Positions 7,563-14,911 of a stretch of 64,000 bases of DNA are shown here, piece after piece. The notes under the pieces are model-generated. The model saw only the letters and a list, made by a program, of their open reading frames with translations. It was not told the DNA's origin and ran no database searches. Numbering within the stretch: position 1 is the stretch's first letter; every line of letters starts with the position of its first letter. Location: assembly GCA_046330135.1 (NCBI GenBank), contig JAXLTI010000004.1, forward strand, positions 248,001 to 312,000, in the 5' to 3' direction. Source of the DNA: CAYYFX01 sp046330135 (GTDB lineage: Bacteria > ARS69). The position numbers and the translations under genes were made by a program.

Positions 7563-8891
7563 CTAGGCGGTCTGTCTCCGAGCCAGAAAGTCCTGCACGA
7601 TCGATGCGAGGTCCGGCTCGCCGATTTCCTGCAAGTCGTAGCGAACGCGTACCGCCGGCTTGTCCATCGCCACCAGGCGACGGAGGTCGATCGGCGTGGC
7701 GATCATGACCACGTCGCAGGGGACGGCGCGAATCGTCTCCTCGAGGTCGCGCACCTGCGAGGCGCCGTAGCCCATCGCGGGGAGGACGCCCCCGGTGGTC
7801 GGGTACTTCTCGAACGTGGCCCGGATCGACCCGGTCGCGTACGGGTGCGGATCCACGATCTCCGCCGCGCCGAGCTTCCGCGCCGCGATCCAGCCCGCGC
7901 CGTACGCCATCTCGCCATGGGTCAGCGTGGGTCCGTCTTCTACCACGAGGACGCGCTTCCCGCGCACCAGCGCCGGGTCGTCCACGCGGATGGGGCTCGC
8001 CGCTTCCACGAGCGTCACGGTCGGATTGAGCTGGAGGGCCACGCGACGCGCGGTCTCGATGCCGGCGCGATCCGCCGTGTCGATCTTGTTGACCACGACC
8101 ACGTCCGCCATCCGTACGTTCGTCTCGCCGGGGTAGTACCGCATGGCGTGGTCCGGCCGGTGCGGGTCGACGACGACGATCGCGAGGTCCGGCGCGTAGA
8201 ACGGCGTGTCGTTGTTCCCGCCGTCCCACACGACCACGTCGGCCTCTTTCTCCGCCTCGCGGAGGATCCGCTCGTAGTCCACGCCGGCGTACACCACCCG
8301 GCCGGCATCGATGTGCGGCTCGTACTCCTCGCGTTCCTCGATGGTCACGTCGTGGCGAGCGAGGTCGTCGTACGTGGCGAAGCGCTGCACGGCTTGGCGC
8401 ACGAGGTCGCCGTAGGGCATCGGGTGCCGCACCGCCACCACGCGCTTCCCGTGCTGTTGCAGGAGCGTCGCGACGCGCCGGCTCGTCTGGCTCTTCCCGG
8501 CGCCGGTGCGCGAGGCGCAGATGGACACGACGGGGACGCGCGCCTTCAGCATCGTGCGCCGCGGGCTCAGCAGCAGCCAATCCGCGCCGGCCGCGTTCGC
8601 CGTGGTCGCGAGGTGCATCACGTGCTCGTGCGTGACGTCGCTGTAGCTGAACACGCACACGTCGACACCCTTCTCCCGGATCAGCCGCACGAGCTCGCGC
8701 TCGGGCTCGATCGGGATGCCCTGCGGGTACGCGGGCCCGGCGAGCTCGGACGGATAGCGCCGCCCGTCGATGTTGGGGATCTGCGTCGCGGTGAACGCGA
8801 CGACTTCGTGATCACGATCGTCGCGGAACACGACGTTGAAATTATGGAAGTCCCGACCCGCGGCCCCGAGGATGACGACTCGCTTCGGCAT
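7563..8891 (-). CDS. Cyclic 2,3-diphosphoglycerate synthetase-like P-loop GTPase (COG2403 type)
   Basis: A 442-residue protein with an N-terminal Rossmann-like segment (MPKRVVILGAAGRDFHNFN), a central P-loop CASRTGAGKSQ near residue 148 and the guanine-recognition motif NKID near 271. This arrangement matches the family of Methanothermus cyclic 2,3-diphosphoglycerate synthetase; bacterial members have no settled role and recur beside hydrogenase or carbon-metabolism genes. It is co-oriented with the hydrogenase operon, 154 bases ahead of the beta subunit, so it may share its transcript. The family assignment is solid; synthesis of cyclic diphosphoglycerate here is only a possibility. Confidence 0.8.
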   Translation of the reverse strand: MPKRVVILGAAGRDFHNFNVVFRDDRDHEVVAFTATQIPNIDGRRYPSELAGPAYPQGIPIEPERELVRLIREKGVDVCVFSYSDVTHEHVMHLATTANAAGADWLLLSPRRTMLKARVPVVSICASRTGAGKSQTSRRVATLLQQHGKRVVAVRHPMPYGDLVRQAVQRFATYDDLARHDVTIEEREEYEPHIDAGRVVYAGVDYERILREAEKEADVVVWDGGNNDTPFYAPDLAIVVVDPHRPDHAMRYYPGETNVRMADVVVVNKIDTADRAGIETARRVALQLNPTVTLVEAASPIRVDDPALVRGKRVLVVEDGPTLTHGEMAYGAGWIAARKLGAAEIVDPHPYATGSIRATFEKYPTTGGVLPAMGYGASQVRDLEETIRAVPCDVVMIATPIDLRRLVAMDKPAVRVRYDLQEIGEPDLASIVQDFLARRQTA

Positions 8892-8934
8892 GGATTCCCT
8901 CCGAAGATGCCAAGGGGGAAGGTATGCCGCACCT

Positions 8935-8956
8935 CCCCCGGCGGGAAGGCCGGGGG
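8935..8956. terminator. GC-rich hairpin downstream of recF
   Basis: An 8-bp stem CCCCCGGC/GCCGGGGG with a 6-base loop lies between the recF stop (9067) and the start of the GTPase gene (8891). A T-rich run (GGTTCTCTGTTTT) follows only on the plus strand, the wrong side for recF, so its action on leftward transcription is uncertain. Confidence 0.3.
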
Positions 8957-9066
8957 GTTCTCTGTTTTGCGGGTGCGTTGCCCGCTGGGGGGCTCCCGGC
9001 GCGCCCGCGAGTCGGCCCGGCGAATGTACGGGGGCCCGCCGGCCGGCCCGGGAGCCGCCCTCCGGC

Positions 9067-10197
9067 CTACGCCGCGGCGGTCTCTTCCGCGCGGATCTGC
9101 CCGCCCTCGACGCGGTGGACGTGGAATCGCCGGCTCCGCAGCTCTCCGAGCCACCCCTCCTGCGCGGTGGCCAGGAAGATCTGCCCCTCGCTCTCCACCC
9201 GGCGCAGGAACTCCTCCGCCGCCGGTCGGTCGAGCACGGCGAACATCTCGTCCACGAGGAGGATCGGCGGCGCGACCGCGCTGCGGCGCACCATGTCCGC
9301 CTGCGCGAGCTTCAGGAACATCGCCGCGAGCTGTTGCTGGCCCAGCGACCCGTAGCGCCGAAGATCCTTGCCGCCGAGGCGTAAGTCCACGTCGTCCGCG
9401 TGCGGGCCGGCGGTGGTGTATCCCAGCGCCTCGTCCTTCCCCGCCGAGCGCGCCAGCGCGTCCTCGAGCGCCGCCGTGGCGTCCGGTCCGTCCCAGGGCA
9501 CGTCCGGCGCGTACTCGACCCCGAGCGCCGAGGGGAACGCGTCCTGCGCCAGCTCCGCGAGCGCCGCCGCCAGCTCCTGCACGAGGTGCGCGCGTCGCAC
9601 CGCGAGGTCCGCTCCGAGCGCCGTGACGCGCTCGGTCCACGGCTCGCGCGCGAGGGCGGCGCCGGTTCGGCCGCGCGTGTGCACGAAGGCGCGCGTGAGC
9701 GTCTCGTTCCGCTGGCGGATCGCCCGCTGGTAGTCACGCAGGAGGCGCAGGTACTCCGCCGAGAGCTGGCTGCCGAGGAGGTCGAGGAAGCGCCGGCGCA
9801 CGCGGCCGCTCTCTCGCACCAGCTCGACGTCCGAGGGCGCGAACGAGACCACCTTCACTGCGGCGAGCAGGTCGGACGCTCGCGCGCTCTCCTTGTCGAG
9901 GAGGATGGTCTTGCCGGCCCGCGCGTCCCAATCCACCTCGGCGCGCCGCCCCGCCCCCTCGCCGGCGGCGCCCTCGAAGCGGCCGGCCACGCGGAAGCGC
10001 GTTGCGCCGTGGGCCGCGAGGACCGCGTCCCGAGCGGCGCGCATGGACGACCCCGTGCCGAGCACGTGGATCGCCTCGAGGATGTTCGTCTTTCCGACGC
10101 CGTTGCGACCGACCAGGAGATGGTGGCCCTCGGCGAACGCCAGCTCGAGAGTCCGCCAGCTCCGGAAGTCCGTGAGCGAGAGATGGCGGAGATACAC
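9067..10197 (-). CDS. recF: RecF, DNA gap-repair ATPase
   Basis: A 376-residue SMC/ABC-like ATPase that helps load RecA at gaps and stalled forks. The N-terminus MYLRHLSLTDFRSW and the Walker A motif VGRNGVGKTNILEA near residue 30 are diagnostic. The C-terminal signature region (YGSLGQQQLAAMFLKLAQ) and Walker B (PPILLVDEMFAVLD) are present. Start is GTG, placed directly after the stop of the upstream tautomerase-like gene. The dnaA-dnaN-recF order is the usual origin-proximal arrangement, here with one gene inserted. Confidence 0.93.
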   Translation of the reverse strand: MYLRHLSLTDFRSWRTLELAFAEGHHLLVGRNGVGKTNILEAIHVLGTGSSMRAARDAVLAAHGATRFRVAGRFEGAAGEGAGRRAEVDWDARAGKTILLDKESARASDLLAAVKVVSFAPSDVELVRESGRVRRRFLDLLGSQLSAEYLRLLRDYQRAIRQRNETLTRAFVHTRGRTGAALAREPWTERVTALGADLAVRRAHLVQELAAALAELAQDAFPSALGVEYAPDVPWDGPDATAALEDALARSAGKDEALGYTTAGPHADDVDLRLGGKDLRRYGSLGQQQLAAMFLKLAQADMVRRSAVAPPILLVDEMFAVLDRPAAEEFLRRVESEGQIFLATAQEGWLGELRSRRFHVHRVEGGQIRAEETAAA

Positions 10198-10575
10198 TCA
10201 GGTCCTCACGCGTCCGCCCCAAGCGACCTGTCCCGCGCGGAGCTCTTCGTAGCGGGCGAAGACGTTATCCGCGTCGATCTCGAGGGTGGCCGCGAGGCTG
10301 CCGCACACCGTCTCGAGCATCTTCCGGATCATCTCCGGCGAGCGGCCTTCCATCGCGAGAATGCGCACCATCGGCGCATGGGTGTCGCGCGGCTGCACGG
10401 CGGCGGGAACGCTCGCTTCCACGAACGTCCCCGGTGGCAGGCTCTCCCACGTGGCCCACACGTGCCGGGGCGGGCACTCGAGCACGCCCGCGAGATCTTC
10501 GCACACGCGCGCGAGGACCGCCGACACGTCCACCGCCGGCGCCTGGGGCAGCGCGCGAATCTCTACGATCGGCAC
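10198..10575 (-). CDS. Tautomerase-superfamily-like protein between dnaN and recF
   Basis: A 125-residue protein starting GTG and reading MPIVEIRAL. Removal of the initiator Met would leave an N-terminal proline, the catalytic residue of 4-oxalocrotonate tautomerase enzymes. Two beta-alpha-beta-like halves are suggested: residues 1-60, and 65-120 beginning APMVRILAMEGRSPE. That fits the double-unit members of the superfamily. It starts 22 bases after dnaN and abuts the recF start, so it is embedded in the replication operon. No substrate can be proposed, and the tautomerase assignment rests on the Pro-1 pattern and fold-like periodicity rather than a complete active-site match. Confidence 0.6.
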   Translation of the reverse strand: MPIVEIRALPQAPAVDVSAVLARVCEDLAGVLECPPRHVWATWESLPPGTFVEASVPAAVQPRDTHAPMVRILAMEGRSPEMIRKMLETVCGSLAATLEIDADNVFARYEELRAGQVAWGGRVRT

Positions 10576-10597
10576 GACGTCCCCGCGCGCCGGCAGG

Positions 10598-11779
10598 TCA
10601 GTCCACGAGCCGCAGCGGCATGACGAGGCAGAGGTAATTCTCCTCCGCCCCCTGCTCCAGCGGCTCGACGAGCCCGGCGTTCAATGGCGAGCTGAGCGAC
10701 ATCAGCACCTCGTCCGTCTCGATGTTCCGGAGAACGTCCGCGAGGTACTGCGCGTTGTAGCCGAGGATCATCTCGTCCCCGCCGTAGCGCGCCTCGACTT
10801 CCTCCTGCGCCTCGCCTACGTCCTGCGTGCGCGCCGAAAGCAGGAGCGAGTCCCGCCGGACGGTCACCCGGACCTGGTGCGTGAGTGTGTCCGAAAGGAG
10901 GCTCACTCGACGCAGAGCATCCAGGAACGCGTTCCTCTTCACGACGACCTTCTTGTCGTTCTCCTTCGGAATCACGTCCTGGTACTTCGGGAAGGGACCC
11001 TCGATCAGCCGCGAGAAGAGCGTGGTCTCGCCGCACCGGAACACCACGTGATCTTCCGCCAACTTCACCTGGACGCCCTCTTCCGAGGCCTCGCCGACGA
11101 GACGCAGCACTTGGTTCAGCGCCTTCGTGGGAACGATGCAGTCCGTGCGCTTCTCGACGTCCAGCGTGGCGGGGAGGCTGATCCGCGCCAACCGGTGTCC
11201 GTCCGTGCCGACCATCGCCATGGATTCCTTCGCCACTTCCCAGAGGACGCCGGTCAGTGCGCGGCGCGTCTCGTCCCGCGACACGCAGTACACGGTCTTC
11301 TGGATCGCCTTCCGCAGCTGCGCGCCGGGAACGGCCACGCCCTTCTTGAACTGCAGCGTAGGCACCTTCGGAAAGTCCTCCGCACCGATGCCGAGGATAC
11401 GGAAGTTCGCGCGGGCCGCCGTGATGAGGGCGTTGCCGCGATGCACGTCCAACTCCACGTCGCCGCTGGAGTCCAATTCGCGCACGATCTCCGAGAAGCG
11501 ACGCGCCGGCAGAGCCACCGCGCCTTCGCGCTCCACCTCCGCCGTGACCGACGTGGAGATCGTGAGGTCCAGATCCGTGGCCGTCAGGCGGACCTTTCCC
11601 TCGGCCGCCTCCACCAGGAGATGCCCGAGCGCCGGCATCGTGGTCTTCTGCGGCACGACGTTCAGCACGCGCTCCACCGCCGCGGCGAACGTGGTCTGCG
11701 GTGTACGAAGCTTCATCGATCCGCTTCCCCCGGCGGCCGTGCTGGTGCCCTGCGGTTCTTCCGTGGCTGTCTTCGCCAT
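10598..11779 (-). CDS. dnaN: DNA polymerase III sliding clamp, beta subunit
   Basis: A 393-residue ring-forming clamp that tethers DNA polymerase III and other DNA enzymes to DNA. The three-domain pattern is recognisable, with TTMPALGHLLVEA in domain I, GTDGHRLA in domain II and the C-terminal MPLRLVD ending that forms the client-binding pocket edge. A 21-residue Ser/Gly/Thr-rich leader precedes the conserved start MKLRTPQTTF. The ATG at 11779 has a GGAG 5-6 bases upstream, which supports the longer form. A second Met at residue 22 is an alternative start. Confidence 0.94.
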   Translation of the reverse strand: MAKTATEEPQGTSTAAGGSGSMKLRTPQTTFAAAVERVLNVVPQKTTMPALGHLLVEAAEGKVRLTATDLDLTISTSVTAEVEREGAVALPARRFSEIVRELDSSGDVELDVHRGNALITAARANFRILGIGAEDFPKVPTLQFKKGVAVPGAQLRKAIQKTVYCVSRDETRRALTGVLWEVAKESMAMVGTDGHRLARISLPATLDVEKRTDCIVPTKALNQVLRLVGEASEEGVQVKLAEDHVVFRCGETTLFSRLIEGPFPKYQDVIPKENDKKVVVKRNAFLDALRRVSLLSDTLTHQVRVTVRRDSLLLSARTQDVGEAQEEVEARYGGDEMILGYNAQYLADVLRNIETDEVLMSLSSPLNAGLVEPLEQGAEENYLCLVMPLRLVD

Positions 11780-11818
11780 GATCTCCGTCCTCGAGGTTCA
11801 CTCCGAGAGATCGGGGAG

Positions 11819-11896
11819 TTATCCCCCTATTCCTATTTCTTCTTCGTATCTCTTTCAAGTTCGTAGCAGTAGTAGGGGCTGGGGATACGTGGAAAA
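11819..11896 (-). other. Putative origin unwinding element: DnaA box, GC cluster, DnaA-trio-like repeats, AT-richer tract
   Basis: Read in the dnaA-to-dnaN direction, the sequence runs: a DnaA-box-like TTTTCCACG (11896-11888), a GC cluster TATCCCCAGCCC, the trinucleotide run CTACTACTGCTACGA (11875-11861), then a clearly AT-richer, purine-biased tract to 11819. This order and orientation match the DnaA-trio element described in Bacillus subtilis, where DnaA filaments open the duplex next to dnaA. It sits in the 285-bp dnaA-dnaN gap, which has no gene. The match is by eye. Confidence 0.55.
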
Positions 11897-12064
11897 GTGC
11901 GGTGGCGGTGCCGTCAAGCTCCACGCCGGGGCGTCTTTGGAGCTGCCGGTTGTCGGGTGGGGCGAGGGGAACAACTCGGCGGAGGTTCCGGACAAGGGTA
12001 CCGGTTCTCCACCGAGCCGCTCGTATCCCCGTCCCATCCGACGCTCCGTCCCCACGTTGTCCCC

Positions 12065-13471
12065 CTAGGCCTGAAGCGTCCCGGTGAGTCGCTGGAGGAT
12101 CTGCCGGATCTGCGGATCCCGCTCGCGAGCCTGCCCGATCTTCTCGCAGGCATGCATCACCGTGGTGTGGTCCCGACCGCCGAAGCGGGAGCCGATCTCG
12201 GAGAGGGAGAGATCCGTGAGCTCGCGGCAGAGGTACATCGCCACCTGCCGCGGGAAGGCGATCGAGATCGTGCGCTTGCGCACCTTCATCGCCTCTTCGG
12301 GGATCCCGTAGTGGTCGGCGACGAGACGCTGGATCTGCTCGACCGTGACGATGCGCTCCGGCTGCCTCAGGAAGTCCTTCAGCACCTCGCGCGCCAGCGG
12401 CAGGTCGAGCTCGCTGTCCGTCATGGACGCGAAGGCGAGAAGCCGGATGAGCGAGCCCTCGAGCTCCCGGATGTTGGAGCGCACGTTCAAGGCGATGAAC
12501 TCCAGCACGGCGTCCGGGATCTGCAGCTTCTCGTCCTCGGCGCGATTACGCAGGATCGCGATGCGCGTCTCCAGGTCCGGTGGCTGGATGTCCGTGACGA
12601 GGCCCCACTCGAATCGCGACACGAGACGCTCCTCGAGCGTGGGAATCTCCTTGGGAGGCCGATCGCTCGTGAGAACGATCTGCTTGTGGGCGTCGTACAG
12701 CGCGTTGAAGGTATGGAAGAACTCCTCCTGGGTGGATTCCTTCCCCTGGAGGAAGTGCACGTCGTCGATCAGCAGAACGTCGATCTTCCGGTACTTGTTC
12801 CGGAAATCGATGGTCCGGCCGCTCTGGATCGAGCCGATCATCTCGTTCATGAAGCTCTCGGCGGAGGCGTAGTGGACGATGGTCTCCGGACCGGCGGTGC
12901 GGAGGATGTGGTTGCCGATCGCCTGCATGACGTGCGTCTTGCCCAACCCGGAGTCGCCGAAGATGAAGAGCGGGTTGTAGGCGGTGGCGGGATGCTCGGC
13001 CACCGCGCGGGCCGCGGCGTGCGCGAACTGGTTGGACTTGCCGACCACGAAGTGGTCGAACGTGTACTTCGCATTGAGCGGAGTGGAGCGGCGAGGGCGC
13101 TCGTCGGTGGTGAGCGGACGGCTCGTCCGCGAGAGCGTCGAGGTGTAGGCGTCGAACGGGTCCTCCGGCCGCGCCGGGGAGGAGCCCAGGGGGGCGCCCA
13201 CCTCCGCGGCGTCCGCAGGACGACCGTTGGCGACGACGAACTCGAGCTTCGCATCGGGGCCGAGCCGCCGGGCCGCGCTCCCGCGAAGGAGCGAGCCGAA
13301 GCGATCCTCGACGATTTGCAGGTGGAAGAGGTTTGGCGCCTCGAGACGAATCCCGTCGCCGGCCGCCGCCGGAAGCAACGGCAGCAGCCAGGTGCTGAGC
13401 TCTTGCGGGCTCACGCGGAACCGGAGATCCTCGAGGATTCCCGACCAAGCCTCTCCGGGGGGAACTGACAT
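12065..13471 (-). CDS. dnaA: Chromosomal replication initiator DnaA
   Basis: A 468-residue initiator. Domain I starts EAWSGILEDLRFRVSPQELSTW, and a variable linker lies around residues 90-130. The AAA+ domain has Walker A FIFGDSGLGKTH near 163 and Walker B VLLIDDVHFLQG near 226. The C-terminal DnaA-box-binding helix-turn-helix carries GGRDHTTVMHACEKI. The frame is open well upstream; the ATG at 13471 gives the family length and has GGAGAG about 8 bases ahead. A long leader of about 255 bases with DnaA boxes precedes it, consistent with autoregulation. Confidence 0.95.
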   Translation of the reverse strand: MSVPPGEAWSGILEDLRFRVSPQELSTWLLPLLPAAAGDGIRLEAPNLFHLQIVEDRFGSLLRGSAARRLGPDAKLEFVVANGRPADAAEVGAPLGSSPARPEDPFDAYTSTLSRTSRPLTTDERPRRSTPLNAKYTFDHFVVGKSNQFAHAAARAVAEHPATAYNPLFIFGDSGLGKTHVMQAIGNHILRTAGPETIVHYASAESFMNEMIGSIQSGRTIDFRNKYRKIDVLLIDDVHFLQGKESTQEEFFHTFNALYDAHKQIVLTSDRPPKEIPTLEERLVSRFEWGLVTDIQPPDLETRIAILRNRAEDEKLQIPDAVLEFIALNVRSNIRELEGSLIRLLAFASMTDSELDLPLAREVLKDFLRQPERIVTVEQIQRLVADHYGIPEEAMKVRKRTISIAFPRQVAMYLCRELTDLSLSEIGSRFGGRDHTTVMHACEKIGQARERDPQIRQILQRLTGTLQA

Positions 13472-13607
13472 TTGGCAGCTCTCCGGAGCAGTCAGAGTGG
13501 GTGGGTTCACGGTCACGATCACGCGGTGATTCCTTGGGTGAAGGAGCGATTCGCCGCGGAGCAGCCCGGACACCGAGCTTCCTCGCAGCGACCGCCCCGA
13601 GGTCAAG

Positions 13608-13627
13608 TTGTCCACACCTGTGGACAA
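13608..13627. other. Palindromic pair of DnaA boxes upstream of dnaA
   Basis: TTGTCCACA at 13608-13616 and its exact inverse TGTGGACAA at 13619-13627 form a 20-bp inverted repeat with a CC centre. TTGTCCACA is the DnaA box form favoured in GC-rich genomes. It is followed at once by GGGATAACCCCC. With the box at 13688 and the dnaA-dnaN element it suggests a two-part oriC flanking dnaA. Confidence 0.7.
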
Positions 13628-13687
13628 CGGGATAACCCCCGACACGGACACGAACTGGCGCCCTTCCGAGGAGCAGGGATCGGCGAG

Positions 13688-13696
13688 TTGTCCACG
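13688..13696 (+). other. Additional DnaA box (TTGTCCACG)
   Basis: One mismatch from TTGTCCACA. It lies in the predicted dnaA leader, about 30 bases downstream of the predicted transcription start, so it could serve both origin function and dnaA autoregulation. Confidence 0.55.
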
Positions 13697-13732
13697 GGCG
13701 CCCAGATGCCCTATCCCCTTGGGAGGGCGCGC

Positions 13733-13762
13733 ATTATGAAGGTGCGCGAAGGCGCATGTCAA
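13733..13762 (-). promoter_or_regulatory. Probable sigma-70-type promoter of dnaA
   Basis: On the minus strand TTGACA (13762-13757) is a perfect -35 and CATAAT (13738-13733) matches five of six -10 positions, with an 18-base spacer. The predicted start near 13726 gives a leader of about 255 bases containing three DnaA boxes. Confidence 0.65.
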
Positions 13763-14000
13763 CGTCGGATTTGACGAGAATTCACCAGGCGCCGGCGCTT
13801 CGGGAGGGCATTCGGAGGGGGCCGACAGAGGCCGGAACACACCCACTGGGGGGAGAACGCACACACCCAAACGGAGGAGAAGCGTCGGAATCGACTGGGG
13901 CGCCCGCGGTTCGTCGGCCGCTGGCCGCGGGGAGCGGCGAGGGGCCGTTCGGTTGCGGCGGCGCCTGACGAGCCCGAGCGCGCCCGATCGGCCGGGTCGC

Positions 14001-14030
14001 TTGACAGGGCGCCCCGATGTCTGGGAGACT
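14001..14030 (+). promoter_or_regulatory. Possible promoter of the rpmH-rnpA-yidD-yidC operon
   Basis: A perfect -35 TTGACA at 14001-14006 is followed, after 18 bases, by a weak -10 GAGACT at 14025-14030. It lies about 90 bases ahead of rpmH and diverges from the dnaA promoter. Confidence 0.45.
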
Positions 14031-14121
14031 GCGCCCCCGATTTCGTGCAAGGTGGACGGACGCGCCTCGGCGGCCGAGCGGCAGGGGCCGCGCGCCGAGA
14101 ACCCGCGAGGAGGAAGCCCCC

Positions 14122-14256
14122 GTGAGTTTCACGTTCAAACCGAGCCGCGTCCGACGTGCACGGACCCATGGCTTCCGGAAGCGGATGTCCACGAAGGCCG
14201 GGCGCAAGGTGCTCAAGGCGCGGCGCAAGCACGGTCGCAAGCGCCTCATTCCCTGA
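14122..14256 (+). CDS. rpmH: 50S ribosomal protein L34
   Basis: A 44-residue, very basic ribosomal protein. Its core THGFRKRMSTKAGRKVL is the L34 signature and the C-terminal RRKHGRKRLIP is typical. The start is GTG at 14122 with GAGGAGGAA about 6 bases upstream. The N-terminus MSFTFKPSRVRRAR differs from the common MKRTYQPS. It heads the conserved rpmH-rnpA-yidD-yidC order and is divergent from dnaA. Confidence 0.93.
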   Translation: MSFTFKPSRVRRARTHGFRKRMSTKAGRKVLKARRKHGRKRLIP

Positions 14257-14310
14257 GCCACGATCGTCCCGCCCGATCCCCGAGAGCTCCCGCGCAAGGA
14301 GCCGCGGCGT

Positions 14311-14682
14311 GTGAGCCAAACGGGGTTCTCGAAGGCCGAGCGGCTGCGTCGCAGCGACGACTTCACGCGGATCCTGCGCAGCGGTCGGCGCCTGCGCGGC
14401 CGGCTCTTCGACGTACGGTGGTGCCCGAGCGGCGAAGCGTCGACGGACCCGAATCGCGTCGGGATCGCGGTCGGGAAGCGGATCGGCAACGCGGTGGTCC
14501 GTAATTCGCTCAAGCGACGCCTTCGCGAAGCCTACCGACGTTGCAAGGGAGAGCTTCCGTGTTGCGGGATGGAGATGGTGCTCCTCGCGACGCCGGCCAT
14601 GATCGGCCGGAGCGCGGCGGAGGTGGAGGAGGAGATGCGTCGCCAGCTGCGCGGAGTCACGTCCTCGCGCGCTGGAGCGTGA
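14311..14682 (+). CDS. rnpA: Ribonuclease P protein component
   Basis: A 123-residue basic protein that binds the RNase P RNA and helps position precursor tRNA for 5' processing. The conserved RNA-binding segment RNSLKRRLREAYR is near residue 72, preceded by VGIAVGKRIGNAVV. The start is GTG at 14311. Its stop overlaps the yidD start (GTGA), so the two are coupled. Length is normal for the family. Confidence 0.92.
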   Translation: MSQTGFSKAERLRRSDDFTRILRSGRRLRGRLFDVRWCPSGEASTDPNRVGIAVGKRIGNAVVRNSLKRRLREAYRRCKGELPCCGMEMVLLATPAMIGRSAAEVEEEMRRQLRGVTSSRAGA

Positions 14683-14882
14683 CGCCGATCCTCCTCGCGA
14701 TCGCGGCCTACCGATGGGTCGTCTCCCCCTGGCTCGGCCCGCACTGTCGCTTCTACCCGACGTGCTCTTGCTACGCCCACGAGGCGGTTCATCGCTACGG
14801 TTGGCGAGGCCTGGGGCTCGCCGCGCGCCGGGTCTTGCGATGCCATCCCTGGAACGGCGGCGGGGTCGACCCCGTCCCGTGA
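14679..14882 (+). CDS. yidD: Membrane protein insertion efficiency factor YidD
   Basis: A 67-residue protein with an N-terminal amphipathic segment and the YidD signature SPWLGPHCRFYPTCSCYAHEA followed by HPWNGGGVDPVP. It assists YidC/Sec-dependent insertion of inner-membrane proteins. I chose GTG at 14679 because it overlaps the rnpA stop and gives the family length; longer versions would run inside rnpA. Confidence 0.9.
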   Translation: MTPILLAIAAYRWVVSPWLGPHCRFYPTCSCYAHEAVHRYGWRGLGLAARRVLRCHPWNGGGVDPVP

Positions 14883-14911
14883 TCTGAGAGAACGAACCGA
14901 GAGGAATCGGC

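Larger units (their letters stand above)
13472..14121. other. Divergent dnaA-rpmH intergenic region (origin-flanking, no gene)
   Basis: A 650-base region without a convincing gene. It holds the three DnaA boxes, the divergent promoters of dnaA and rpmH, and between about 13770 and 13980 a GC-rich stretch with several CACACCCA-like and GGGGGA-like short repeats whose role I cannot assign. Frames that remain open across it are extensions of dnaA and lack conserved features. Confidence 0.6.
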
